Part shown: positions 1-10,429 of the stretch, one piece after another
Layout of the letters: every line of letters starts with the position of its first letter
How positions within the stretch are numbered: the stretch's first letter is position 1
Source: Simmondsia chinensis
Taxonomy: Eukaryota > Streptophyta > Magnoliopsida > Caryophyllales > Simmondsiaceae
Reading direction: 5' to 3'
Length of the DNA stretch: 64,000 bases
Assembly (NCBI GenBank): GCA_018398585.1
Contig: JAGTTD010000011.1
Location: 19,397,346 to 19,461,345 of the forward strand
Position numbers and translations under genes: made by a program
Notes under the pieces: model-generated
What the model was told of the DNA's origin: nothing
Seen by the model: only the letters and a program-made list of their open reading frames with translations
Database searches by the model: none

Positions 1-121
1 AAGGAGAGATCTAGGCTAGGCATAGTCATGATGTACAGTCATGGTAGGTCCTTGATTTTTTTTTTCCCAAATGGTAGGTCCTTGATTTTTTTTTCCCAAA
101 AAAGAATTGACTGGGGAAAAG
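1..121. other. Host flank, duplicated block alpha
   Basis: No gene is seen. The sequence resembles 17944-18047 (shared words such as ctaggcat, catgatgta, gtccttga), so it is one copy of a duplicated host block. It ends in the 5-bp aaaag (117-121) that is repeated at 4177-4181 after element J. Confidence 0.6.
41..99. repeat. Two-copy tandem repeat, about 30 bp
   Basis: The unit atggtaggtccttgat followed by a T-run and cccaa occurs at 41-70 and again at 71-99, differing only in T-run length. Confidence 0.9.
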
Positions 122-422
122 TGATACCACCTAATTCAAATGTTCTTGGTCAAATCCACTTCCCCCTCAAATTCAAATTTCTTGCCCAAATTTAAATAAT
201 GGCACCAATAATGTTCAAATTCAAATGAATGTTAGTTTTTGAATTGTGTTGCAAATGGAGTGATTGTATTTGTACCTCTATATGAAGAGCAAGTATGAAT
301 GAGAATTAAACAAGTCTAAGATTACAAATCTCAATTTTCTTCTCCTCTTCTCCTACTTCTCTACTTCTTCTTACTTCTCCTCCTCTTGTTATTTGACGGT
401 CTATTGAATTTGGACTTCATCA
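122..422 (+). repeat. J 5' LTR
   Basis: It begins TGATACCACC and ends TTCATCA. It is AT-rich with repeated ttcaaatt words and matches 3868-4176 along its length. Confidence 0.75.
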
Positions 423-424
423 TT

Positions 425-437
425 TGGTATCGTAGCG
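425..437 (+). other. J primer-binding site
   Basis: tggtatcgtagcg lies 2 nt after the LTR. It is a degenerate match to the initiator-Met-tRNA primer site tggtatcagagc. Confidence 0.5.
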
Positions 438-1083
438 GTCCTTCCTCAGATTGCGCTTCATTTGATGGTAGAATTGATGGTCGTTTTGAATTGATCATAG
501 CGTAGAATAGTTGGTGCTCGCCACCAACTAATCGATCGAACATCTGCTGCAACAAATTTGATTTTACATTGTTGGCTTTGAAGTGTTGATTTCTATGGTA
601 TTTGATATTTGCTGCCAACAAAAAATATGATTCCTAGTTTGAATTAATAAATTGACGGAAAAGGAAGTTGTAAATATGGTTCATTTATGAATTCACTCTG
701 ATCTGTTAAAAAGTCTTGAGCTCAAATCAAGCATAGTGTTGGAAGTGTTAACATCAACTGAGAGTTACTGAGTGGCGATTGTCTTGAATATCTATTAGGA
801 ATCAATTTGAAGTTTAGTGCATCGCAGTTCAAGTGTTGTACATAAGGTGTTTGATACAATCACACAGTTTGCAATTCAACTGTTTGGCTAAAATTTTGAT
901 CAGTTGAAGACTTGTTTGCTCGAACACTCACGTTGTACATGCTAATGCACATAAATTTGAATAGTTGGTCATAGAAGTTCTTAAACGATTTCAAATTCGA
1001 TCTTTGAAAAGGCTATTGAAGCTACATTTGCGGTGAAAGTTTCTTTGGTTCTTTATCCTATAAATGAGGATATCCTCACTGAA

Positions 1084-1240
1084 TATTCTCTAGGTTTGGC
1101 TCTCTTGAGGAAATCGTTTTGATATTGCTATCAATAATATTCTCTTGGTTTGGCTCTCCTGAGGAAATCATTTTGATATTGCTATCAATAATATTCTCTT
1201 GGTTTGGCTCTCTTGAGGAAATCATTGTGATATTGCTATC
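1084..1240. repeat. 54-bp minisatellite, three copies
   Basis: The units start at 1084, 1138 and 1192 (tattctc...ggtttggctctc...gaggaaatc...gatattgctatcaa). The 54-bp period keeps frame, so both strands read as 18-residue repeats, but I see no evidence of real coding. Confidence 0.9.
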
Positions 1241-1259
1241 AATTTTGGAGATGAAAGGG

Positions 1260-1282
1260 TTTTTTTTTTTTTTTTTTTTTTT
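1260..1282. repeat. T homopolymer (23)
   Basis: An uninterrupted T-run directly follows the minisatellite segment. Confidence 0.9.
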
Positions 1283-1994
1283 GAACATTAAAGAGATGAA
1301 AGCTCATGTTCATTTTACTCCAAGAGTACAATTTCAGCATTTTTTTTTTAAGGGATAGCCATTTATGATCAATGTTGTAATTTAGAGATCCACTTTCTCA
1401 ATGTTGTGCTTCAAGCATATAACAATGAATGTTCTATTGGAGGTGCATCTATTACAATATCAGCTTCCTCTAAACAAAGTAAGGTTGATGCTGCACACAC
1501 AATACATGTCAAGTTTGGTACCTTTGTTGATAGTAAAGGCATGTGCTCAATAAAGGAAGTTGAAAGAGTTGCTTCAACATCTGAAATTGAATTTCGAGAA
1601 GAGAAACTTGAAGCTCTACAATTTGTGTAAACCCAAGCAACATTGGCGAATGTCAATATGAAACTGGACTTGGATGATAATTTTTCGGAATATGATGGCT
1701 TTGATCAAAATGTGACTATTAAAGTTTGAGACGACAATGTTATCAAAGTAAGTTAGAAGAAAGGATGTTAAAATGTCTCTTGTGGTTTCGGATTCATCAA
1801 TATGCCCAAGAGTTAAATATGAAGTTTCTGCTTCTACTTGACTTATTATTTGTTGGAAGGACCAAGATTATTTTCTTGGATTTAGCATTTGAGGTTGAAG
1901 ACAAGACATTTAACTATTACCGTTGATAATATAAGCTCGTTTAATTCGTGCTACTTCTACGGTCTTGACTATGTTGTTTTCAACATTGCAATCT

Positions 1995-2211
1995 TGATGT
2001 AGCACAACTTGCTCATCAAAATTATTATTCAGTTTTATTTCATCAAAACTTTCAACTAATGAATTACAAAGTTATATTTGCATAAAAGCTAAGCTGTATT
2101 GGATAATCAAAGAGATAAATGTGAAATAAGCTAGGAGACTACTTTAAATAAAAATCTAGTAAGATGTCAAATTGTCTATAGTTAGTAATCTTCTTTGTTC
2201 ATACTGCATCA
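1995..2211 (-). repeat. K 3' LTR
   Basis: It shares tgatgtagcacaacttgct and the following roughly 200 bp with 3433-3734. It is shorter by internal gaps. Confidence 0.7.
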
Positions 2212-2221
2212 ATTCCCCATT
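2212..2221 (-). other. K polypurine tract
   Basis: The minus strand reads a G-rich aatggggaat immediately before the LTR, as expected for plus-strand priming. Confidence 0.45.
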
Positions 2222-3415
2222 TGTTCAAAAGAATAACTTGGCCATGAGTTTTAAACAAACGTAAGAAAAAGAAATTATAGCAAATATTCTTTTGCGTGCA
2301 GGGCTCTTCCTGGATGAAGTGTAAAACTTACGCTTTTGGAGATGTTGACTAAACATGCTCTTCAGAAATAATGAAACCAGTCAAATTTTCAGAGCATGCA
2401 TCTTCCATATTTTCGGGCAATTAGATATGTTATCACTCTTTGCAATAATCTTCTTCTTCTGCTTCGTCTTTCATGTCTTCCACTTCTTTATCTTCAATTT
2501 TACTTTTTTTTCCTTTAGCTTCTTTGGATGATGGTAATTGGGGAAAAAGACAATATATTGTATTTTAGATCATAAGGAAGTCATAAGTGGGTACTAGGAG
2601 GAAGTTGGGGCAGTTTCATCATGATAAGCCCTAAGATACACTTCAAACTTGTTTAGGGAAAGCAAATACAACTTACCCTTAGGTCTAGAAATATAATAGG
2701 CATTGGGTGTAGCATACATCGTGATGAAAATTGGATGCCGAACAAATTCCCTCCAATGACAGGGATGCGAAGATTTACCCTTATTATATGGTTCATGTTT
2801 ATTTGACTCGAGATAATCCAACTTTGAGGCTGAAAAGTAATTGGACGTAAGCGTGCTAGTGGATATAATAGACATATGGACATTGATGAGGTGATAGAAA
2901 TTGAATCGAACTAGGGTTTCAGATATAGAAGGGTCGAATTAGGACATGAAGGTGGGGATTTCGAATTACGCCTTTCGAATTTGGGGATTTCAAATTATGG
3001 TTTTTGAACTAGGGCTTGAAGGTTTTCAAATTTGGTTTTTGGGATGGGATAAGGTTCGATTTGGGGTCGATTAGAGTTTTTGAACTTGGTTAGAGTGTTC
3101 GAATTAGGGCCCTTTTGGTTCGAAGTTGGAAGCTTCGAGCTAGATTACGGTTTCGTGTGGGGACAGGGATGAGCAGACACAATCATGGTGGCTTTGTGGT
3201 GGAGGTCCAATGGTGGTGTGGCTTGGTGGTTTGTCTAGTAGCTAGGGTTTTAGAGTTCTCTTCTTTTTTTTTTTTTTTTTGATGGCTAAGGTTTTCTTAG
3301 GGAATGTTTATTGTAGTAAAAGGTGGTAGTGGCAGGATACTAAGTAGTAGTATCACGCACAAGTGGCGGCATTGGACGGCAGCTGCGATGGCTCTGTGAC
3401 AGCGGTCCAGAACAA
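2222..3415 (-). other. K internal region, no recognisable gene
   Basis: A 93-codon minus-strand frame (2594-2875) has no motif I recognise. From 2890 to 3150 the sequence is a degenerate array of ttcgaatt/ggggattt words. I cannot assign a function. Confidence 0.4.
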
Positions 3416-3429
3416 GAGCTTTGATACCA
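3416..3429 (-). other. K primer-binding site
   Basis: The minus strand reads tggtatcaaagctc, a tRNA-Met type primer site, beside the right LTR. Confidence 0.65.
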
Positions 3430-3432
3430 GAT

Positions 3433-3734
3433 TGATGTAGCACAACTTGCTAATCAAAAACACAATTTAATTTTTATTTAATCAAAACTTTCAACTAATG
3501 AATTAAAAAGCTATATTTATAGAAAAGCTAAACCATATTGGATAATTAAATAGATAAATATAAAATAAACTAAGAAACCACTTTTCTAAATAAAACAACC
3601 AATAATAATAATAAAAAAAAAAAATCCTATTGGCTAAAGGAATGTACTCTAATCTAAACCTGTCAATTGATCTATCAAAATTTAATATGTCAAATCTTCT
3701 ATAATCAGTAATCATCTTCTTTCGTGTTGTATCA
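3433..3734 (-). repeat. K 5' LTR
   Basis: Read on the minus strand it runs TGATACAACACG to GCTACATCA. It carries a (taa)n/A-run near 3603-3624 that the other copy lacks. Confidence 0.7.
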
Positions 3735-3867
3735 CTTCTTCTTTAGAATACTCAAGCTATAGATGTTTGTGTTTGATGCTAGTGGTATTCAAGTTGAGAT
3801 TCAAGATTTTGTCTCCCTTTTTGGAATTTTATCCTTGGGGATAAGGATGTTTTGATGGAGAAGGCGT

Positions 3868-4176
3868 TGATACCACCTAATTCGAATGTTCCCATTCAAA
3901 TTCAAATTCAAATTTGCCACTCAAATTCAAATTTTCTACCCAAATTTGAATATTGCCAATAATGCTCAAATTCAAATGTATGCTAGTTTTTGAATTGTAT
4001 TGCAAATTGAGTGATTGTATTTGTAGCTCAATATTAAGTGCAAGTATGCATGAGAATTAAGCAAGTCCAAAATTATAAATCTCATTCTTCTCATCTTCTT
4101 CTCCTACTTCTCTACGTCTTTTTTTTTTTTTTTTTTTTTTTTTTTTATTTGATGGTCTATCAAATTTAGACTTCAT
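3868..4176 (+). repeat. J 3' LTR
   Basis: This is the second copy of 122-422. It lacks the terminal CA of the 5' copy and has a 28-base T expansion near its end. The duplicated host 5-mer aaaag follows at 4177. Confidence 0.75.
4119..4146. repeat. T homopolymer (28) in J 3' LTR
   Basis: The equivalent part of the 5' LTR is a mixed CT-rich tract, so the run arose or expanded in this copy only. Confidence 0.85.
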
Positions 4177-4181
4177 AAAAA

Positions 4182-4578
4182 GCTGATGCCTTCTTTCTCG
4201 TGATTCACCATATAATCGAATTTAGGCCATTTCGCTATCCCGATACTAAACTACTCAACCTTAGAGCTCTTTTGCTTCTAATGTGTTTGTTTCATGTATA
4301 GTGATTAGACGTTCGTATATATTAGAATGGCTCTCGTATGTTCGTTGAGATTGTGTTTTGTTCAATCTAATGGAAATTTTTTCTTTGTGATTAGCGAAAA
4401 ATAAATATAAAAGAACTTCAGGAATAGAATGGCTGGTGATGCTGGGATTTGGGTGTGTGGAACATAGTTGCACGAAGCTGGAGTACTTAGATATATAAGA
4501 AAAAGTATTGAGGCGTTATCAATTAAGTTGTTGATGCATAAATATCAAAACAAAGTGAATATTAAGCATTCTGGGAAG
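4182..4578. other. Host sequence, duplicated blocks beta and gamma
   Basis: No gene is seen. 4253-4380 matches 29612-29735 (actcaacct, gagctc, gagattgtgttttgttcaat). 4415-4460 matches 39030-39072 (ggaatagaatgg, atgctgggatttgggt). These are diverged copies of a host segment. Confidence 0.6.
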
Positions 4579-4583
4579 CACGG

Positions 4584-4989
4584 TGTTAACCATCAAACCT
4601 AGATTGATAGCTAACCTTGTGGAAGAGAGAGATAAGATGAGAAAAGAATTGAAAGGAGATGAGAAGTAGAGAAATAGATGAGAAATAGAGAGGATTTTCC
4701 AAAACGAAATCAGGTTGATATTGATTGATTGAATGAAGAGATTACAAGCATTAGACCTATTTATTGAAGATCTAGTACAATGCATCAAGACACAAAGCAA
4801 ACTACCGGCCTAACTGAATTTTGGCGCCAAAACACTAACAGCCGCCAGGTTTGACCTGGTTTGACTTACAACGACCCTTAGCGCCAACCGACTTGCAATG
4901 CTAACTAGAAATTACAGCCAAAACCGCAGCCTCACACATTACAAACAATTAAGAACCAATTACAACCAAAAACTAAATGAATTATAACA
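4584..4989 (-). repeat. A 3' LTR
   Basis: On the minus strand it starts TGTTATAATTC and ends GGTTAACA. It abuts the polypurine tract. Confidence 0.95.
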
Positions 4990-4990
4990 T

Positions 4991-5002
4991 TCCCTCCTCC
5001 TT
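4991..5002 (-). other. A polypurine tract
   Basis: The minus strand reads aaggaggaggga directly before the 3' LTR. Confidence 0.9.
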
Positions 5003-5018
5003 AAGAAGCTCCTTGTCC

Positions 5019-6349
5019 TCAAGGAGAAAAACTCGGAAACTGGCTCTTCAAGAATGTAGGATTTTCCCGAGTGACAACGTTCTTGTCCAAGTTCAACCAT
5101 CTTACTAAAATCTACTGAAAAGCTCCAGTACCAGCTACGATCATACCCGGCTTCTTGACAGCTATTGGTCCAAGCTGCAGAGCTCCATTTGCTCCTACGT
5201 CCGGTGGAGATTGTGAGCTCTTAACACCCCTCTTGACCTGCTTTTTCAATAATGAAACATGAAACACCGGTGAATGCACGATTGTGTTGGTAAATCAATT
5301 TTATAAGCAACTTGGCCGATCTTCTCTAAGATTTTTTAAGGACCAAAGTAACGTGCACTTAGCTTGACATTTTTTCTGACAGCCAATGAGGACTGTCTAT
5401 AGGGTTGTAATTTTAGGTAGACCATGTCTCCAACTTCGTAAGCTTTGTTTACCCTCTTTTTGTCAGCATAAAATTTCATTCGAGCACTAGCTTGTTGAAG
5501 ATTATCCTTGAGGAGCTGTATCATCTGCCTTCTCTGCAGTAACAAGTCCCCTACTGTTGATCCGGTATTACTTGGCTGTTGCAGCAACGTTGGAGAGGGT
5601 GGTGCATACCCATACACTGCTTGAAAGGGAGAAGTGCCAAGGGAAGCATGAAAATGGGTATTGAACCAATACTCTGCTAACGAAAGCCATTGATTCCACT
5701 CTCGAGGCCGTGAGAAAACCATACTCCGAAGATATTGCTCGACACATTGATTGACTCACTCTGTTTGACCATCCGATTGGGGATGGTAAGATGAACTGAG
5801 TGCTAGGGTTGTGCCCAACAATTTGAACAGTTCTCGCCAAACGTTGCTCGTAAAGATCTTGTCCCTATCAAAGACAATGGATTGGGGCAATTTGTGCAAC
5901 TTATATATGTTGTCTAAGAAGCTCTTGGCCAGCCTTTCCACTGTAATAGGTCGAATGAGTGCTATGAAATGACTGTATTTGGTGAAACGATCCACCACGA
6001 CCCAAATTACCTCCCTACCATCAAACTTGGGAAGTCCTTCAATAAAATCCATACTTATGTTGATCGAAGCACCCTCCGGAATGGGAAATGGCTGCAAGAG
6101 TCCTTGGTATCAATGATCCCCCAACTTAGTTTGTTGACACACCTCACAAGATTTAACAAAATCTGATACAGCTTTCTTCAAACTGTGCCAACTAAAATAT
6201 GCCTTAACTCTTTGATGAGTACCTTCAACCCCGGAATGACCACCCCGAGCTGATTCATGTGAAGCCCTCACTATCTGATCCCTCAAATCAATCGAGGCAC
6301 CAATATAAATCTTGTTCTGCACACGGATAATTTCTCTCTGCACAATCAC
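5019..6349 (-). pseudogene. A integrase with chromodomain-like tail
   Basis: Integrase would insert the DNA copy into host chromatin. The N-terminal HHCC zinc domain is visible near 6110-6310 (His/His, then CEVC). The DDE core runs about 5700-6090 (SMDFIEGLP, a DRD motif, then DGQTE). The C-terminal region continues to 5336 (VYLKLQPYRQ). In another frame near 5019-5110 there is a chromodomain-like end (LVRWLNLD, FLKSQFPSF), then a stop 16 bp from the polypurine tract. Stops near 6098-6110 and 5723-5756 and at least one frameshift after 5336 break it. Confidence 0.9.
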
Positions 6350-6379
6350 ACTAGCTTCACTGTCAACACTAGCAGTGCC

Positions 6380-7156
6380 TTACACCGCTGCTGCAGCCGC
6401 GCTTTCCTGAGCAAAAGCGTCCTCTTCATAAGATTTGTAAATTTCATCAATCCAAGAAGGTAAAACAACTGATAATGCTCCACAAAAACCATGCTCGTGG
6501 TCCTCAAACTTCCTTGACAAAGCATCGGCAGCCTGGTTTTCTTTTCCTCTTTTGTACTCGATTGCATGGTCAAGCCCAAGTAACATCATCAATCCCTTCT
6601 TTTGGATTCTTGTCACTTTTTTTTGCTCTAAGAGGTGCTTAAGACTTTGATGATCTGTCCGAATAATGAACCTATGCCCATCTAAGTAATGCCTCCATTT
6701 CTCAATTGCAAGGAGAATTGCCAAATACTCTTTTTCGTAAGTGGACATGGGTTGATGTTTAGGACTAAGAGCCTGACTCAAATAAGCAATTGGTCTTCCA
6801 TGTTGTGAGAGAACAGCCCCACAACCAGTCCCACTTGCATCAGTCTCCAAAATGAAGTCCTCAGCAAAGTTCGGCATTGCCAAAACTGGGGCCTCACACA
6901 TAGCCGACTTGAGTGTCTCAAAAGCTGCTTTTGCCTTATCATTCCACTTGAATGCATCCTTATTTAGAAGCTCAGTTAGGGGCTTTGCAATGGACCCATA
7001 ACCATTTACGAACTTCCTATAATAACCGGTCAATCCCAAGAAACCTCTCAATTGCTTGCACCTTAGAAGGATCGGTAGAGACTCCTTCATGTGAGATGAT
7101 ATGGCCCAAATATTCAAGTTTGGACTTGGCAAAGGTGCACTTTGATAACTTGGCAA
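6380..7156 (-). pseudogene. A RT connection and RNase H
   Basis: RNase H would degrade the RNA template during reverse transcription. Motifs are GFLGLTGYYRKF (end of RT), ETDASG with the first catalytic Asp, YEKEYLA with Glu, and RTDHQSLKHLL with a later Asp. The frame differs from the RT frame upstream. At the junction near 7050-7070 about a dozen codons between the DPSKVQA and RFLGLTGYY motifs are missing compared with sister element C. 258 codons remain open. Confidence 0.9.
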
Positions 7157-7160
7157 AAAA

Positions 7161-8054
7161 CTAGTTCTGCCGCATCACAAGGAATACTTGTCTAAGGTGA
7201 TTAAGGTGATCTTCAAAGGACGAACTATATACTAAGATGTCATTGAAGAAAACCAACACCGATCTCCTCAGGTAAGGCTTGAAAATGTCATTCATAGCCG
7301 TTTGGAATGTGGCCGGAGCATTCGTTAAACCGAAAAGCATGACAACGAACTCAAAATGCCCACGGTGTGTCTGAAAAGCTGTCTTGTAAATATCCGGCTC
7401 GGGAACTCTAATTTGATGATATCCCTGCCTTAAGTCAAGCTTAGAGAAGAAGTATGCTCCATATAACTCATCGAGCAAGTCCTCAATAACAGGGATAGGA
7501 AATTTATCCTTCACTGTCAAAGAATTCAGCCGACGATAATCGATGCACATTCTAGCCGTGCCATCCTTCTTCTTAACAAGAATCACGGGAGAAGCAAAGG
7601 GACTATGGCTAGGTCTAATGAAGTACATTTGCAGCAACTCCTCAACCTGCTTCTCGATCTCTGATTTTTGAGCATGAGCATAACGATATGGCCTGATTTT
7701 CACCGGATCCGAATTAACTCGAATTGGTATGGCATGATCAACACTTCTTTGGGGAGGAAGGCTCTTTGGTGGCTCAAAAATATCCTCAAACTCCTCGAGC
7801 AAAGCATGAACTTCAGGCTGTAAGTCGTGCTGCAGATCTGCAGGTGAGATCATGAATAATTGTCCCACCCATTGTATTGCATTCTTCTTGATGCTACCGT
7901 GTAAGCTTTTGCCATTGATCAATTTCAGCTGAGCATGGTTTGAAATCCCATGTAATGTGACCTTTTTGCCATGAATTTCGAAGGACACTGTCATCTTATC
8001 AAAATCGGACAACACTGGATTAAAAGTCCTCGTCCAGTCCACTCCAAGCACCAT
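7161..8054 (-). pseudogene. A reverse transcriptase
   Basis: This is the RNA-directed DNA polymerase core, 297 codons. Order: end of protease (VLGVDW), linker (EEFEDIFEPP), then RT fingers and palm ([43 protein letters not shown]). The catalytic box reads FFNDIL where active relatives have FFDDIL, so the first Asp of the pair is replaced by Asn. It stops at 7161 before the thumb. Confidence 0.92.
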
Positions 8055-8057
8055 ATC

Positions 8058-8465
8058 TTACCCTCCCAAAGGAAGAACTCTAAAATCAAAAGTGAATTGG
8101 TGATCTTGCATGGACCAATGAAATGATTGGCACTTGTTTTGAATTGTAATTGAGTTGCCATCAGCTACCATTACGGCCAAGGGATGAGTTTTGATGATTT
8201 CATGCTTCACCTTCTTTACCAACTTGGGATCGATAAAGCTATGTGTGCTTCCGCTATCCATAAGTATGGTAATGGAAGTTTTGCCTGCTTTCCCACCAAT
8301 GCGTATGGTGTTGTGAGCACCACTCCCGGTAAGAGCCTTCATGGAAATCTCAACCTCATCCTCAAACAACTCATCATGTGAATCTAGCCCTGAGCTGTCA
8401 TCTGCAGACCCTGTACCATCAGTATCTGATTCAACAGCAACACGAGAACCTTGTGCAGACATCAA
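8058..8465 (-). pseudogene. A protease
   Basis: Aspartic protease that would cut the polyprotein. The active-site loop DSGSTHSF is intact near 8225-8250, after an acidic linker (DEVEISMKALTG). It is in the same frame as gag upstream and RT downstream. A TAA at 8058-8060 replaces the residue after PLGG. Confidence 0.92.
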
Positions 8466-9824
8466 GGACTTTGGATTGCACCTATGTCCGGGCTGATATG
8501 GCTAATTGCATCTATAACATAACCGAGTATATCTCTTATCCACTGACTAGCCAGCCTTGTTGCTTGATGAATCTCTTTGATGAGGCTTGAAATTACTACT
8601 CTTGGATTTACTTTTGTCACTTGAAGATACAAGTGTAGCCTCAATCAATTTTGCCTTATTATAGGCTTTGAAGAGAGTCTTTGGCTCAATGGCCTTAACC
8701 AAATTCTTAACTCTTGGCTTCAATCCACTAATAAAGCTTGAGACATAATATGCTTCGGTTGAATGTGGATTAATGGCTATCATATTAGCACGCAAGTTCT
8801 CAAATCTGATCATGTAGTCCTTCACCGTAGATGTTTGATAAACCTTATTAAAGCTATCAACAACATCACTTGAATCCTCTTCACCATACCTCTCACGCAG
8901 CTCTTTCACGAATTGGTCTCAAGAAAGACAAGGATTACTCCTCAAGACACTATAAAACCATACCTTGTGGTCTCCATGAAGATGCACTGCAGCTAGCTCT
9001 ACTTTTTCAGCTTTGTTGATGTTATAGAAATGAAAATACCTTTCACAACCCCTCAACCAAGACTCAGGCTGTTTTCCATCAAATGGCTTAATTTGTACCC
9101 TTGGCTGCCTATGAGCATGACTTCTACCACCAGATGAAGCATCATTACTCAAGGATCTCTGCTGTTGACGCAAATCTGGAGGTCTATTCTGTTGTTCAAG
9201 ATCATCGGATGAACTTCTTTGATGAACATTCAAATTAGGTGGCCTGGTATGTAGACCTGAACTCTTGCCACCAAATCTGAATTGGTCTGGTCCTGCATTT
9301 CGATCGCGCGTACCTGCAGCAACCTCAACTACTGAAGGTCGATCATCCACTGATCGGATATGAACTATAGGACCTGCTTCAGCCTGTATCTCAGGTGATT
9401 TGCCACGATTTCTGTCCACATTCTCATTTCTGTCTAATTGAACCTGCGGTTGAGCCACATCAGCTGGAGGAAAGAGCTGACTTGCAGGCTTAAGGATCGC
9501 ATTGACGGATGATTCACCTTGTTTCTTGACCTGATCTTGCAGATTCTCCATCCTTTCCTTCAATTTTGACAATCGATCATCATTTCTTTGCTGATTTTCT
9601 GACTGCATTTGCTGATTTTCCAAATGCATTTGTTGTAATCTCGAGAATAGGCGTTCCTCTGCTTGTAATTGTGAATGTGTAATCCATTCCTTCATCTGAT
9701 CAACCGTGACATACTCCTTTGGAGTGTTCGAACCAGCCACAGCAGCATAGGACACTTCTGGTTGGACAGCTGAAGCTACATTGCCTCCACCAGCACCCGA
9801 TCGTGTCCTAATTCCTTTAGCCAT
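8466..9824 (-). pseudogene. A gag (capsid/nucleocapsid)
   Basis: Particle protein of the element. It starts at the ATG ending at 9824, about 57 bp past the primer site. Residues 45-105 form a Gln/Glu-rich coiled coil (QQMHLENQQ repeats). The capsid-like domain spans about 8550-9060 (KVWFYSVL, YYVSSFISGLKPR). A zinc knuckle of the CX2C-X7-HXC type, usual in plant chromoviruses, lies near 8478-8516. A stop at 8919-8921 splits the capsid, one at 8547 ends the next part, and one at 8502 sits inside the knuckle. All pieces are in one frame. Confidence 0.9.
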
Positions 9825-9880
9825 TCTTTGATTGTGATTCTTCGATTTTGCCAGCTCAATTCAAGCAATAGATAACTTGA

Positions 9881-9896
9881 ACCAGCTTTGATACCA
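9881..9896 (-). other. A primer-binding site
   Basis: The minus strand reads tggtatcaaagctggt, 2 nt from the 5' LTR, complementary to the initiator-Met-tRNA 3' end. Confidence 0.9.
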
Positions 9897-9898
9897 AT

Positions 9899-10300
9899 TG
9901 TTAACCACCAAACATAGATTGATAGCTAACCTTGTGGAAGAGAGAGATAAGATGAGAAAAGAATTGAAAGGAGATGAGAAGTAGAGAAATAGATGAGAAA
10001 TAGAGAGGATTTTCCAAAAAGAAATTAGGTTGATATTGATTGAATGAAGATATTACAAGCATTAGACTTATTTATAGAAGATCTAGTACAATGCATCAAG
10101 ACACAAAGCAAACTACCGGCCTAATTGAATTTTGGCGCCAAAACACTAACAGCCGCCAGGTTTGACCTGGTTTGACTTACAACGACCCTTGGTGCCAACC
10201 GACTTGCAATGCTAACTAGAAATTACAACCAACACCGCAGCCTAACACATTACAAACAATTAAGAACCAATTACAACCAAAAACTAAATGAATTATAACA
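9899..10300 (-). repeat. A 5' LTR
   Basis: Near-identical partner of 4584-4989. It is followed by the TSD cacgg at 10301-10305. Confidence 0.95.
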
Positions 10301-10305
10301 CACGG

Positions 10306-10388
10306 ATATGGATGATACGCCGACATGTAGTTTTTCAAAAACTAGAATACGACACCTCTGGGACACGTTACTTTAAAATTATGTATTC

Positions 10389-10429
<41 letters not shown>

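Larger units (their letters stand above)
438..1994. other. J internal region, left part, no recognisable gene
   Basis: Only short frames are present, such as 74 codons at 1406-1630 on the + strand, and none has a motif I recognise. It holds a 54-bp minisatellite (1084-1240) and a T-run. It may be a decayed coding region or the non-coding interior of a LARD. Confidence 0.5.
1995..3734 (-). mobile_element. Element K: small non-autonomous LTR element
   Basis: Related terminal repeats at 1995-2211 and 3433-3734 enclose about 1.2 kb without RT or IN. On the minus strand the right-hand repeat is the 5' LTR (starts TGATACAACA, ends CTACATCA), followed by a Met-type primer site at 3416-3429. A purine run (aatggggaat) abuts the other LTR. 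The short interior is TRIM/LARD-like. No clean TSD is visible (aatct at left, cttct at right), so the ends may have decayed. Confidence 0.65.
122..4176 (+). mobile_element. Element J: low-coding LTR retroelement
   Basis: Two related direct repeats (122-422 and 3868-4176) bound the element. The first starts TGAT, ends ATCA and is followed by a tRNA-Met-like primer site. The flanking 5-bp duplication aaaag lies at 117-121 and 4177-4181. No reverse transcriptase, integrase or convincing gag was found inside, so it looks non-autonomous (LARD-like) or badly decayed. An opposite-strand LTR element (K) is nested inside. The unoccupied equivalent of this host site is visible near 18040-18060, which supports the insertion. 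Confidence 0.75.
4584..10300 (-). mobile_element. Element A: Ty3/gypsy LTR retrotransposon
   Basis: This is a complete insertion on the minus strand. LTRs are 4584-4989 and 9899-10300, with about a dozen differences by eye. A perfect TSD cacgg lies at 4579-4583 and 10301-10305. It has a Met-tRNA primer site, a polypurine tract, and the order gag, protease, RT, RNase H, integrase. Integrase after RT/RNase H is the Ty3/gypsy order, and a chromodomain-like tail suggests a chromovirus, though I do not resolve the lineage. gag, PR and RT share one frame apart from stops, so the parent encoded a single polyprotein. This copy is inactive. Confidence 0.95.

Noticed and set aside
1119..1358. Plus-strand frame with 18-residue hydrophobic repeats as a membrane peptide
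   Set aside because: The repeats are only the translation of a minisatellite followed by a T-run; the opposite strand is equally open.
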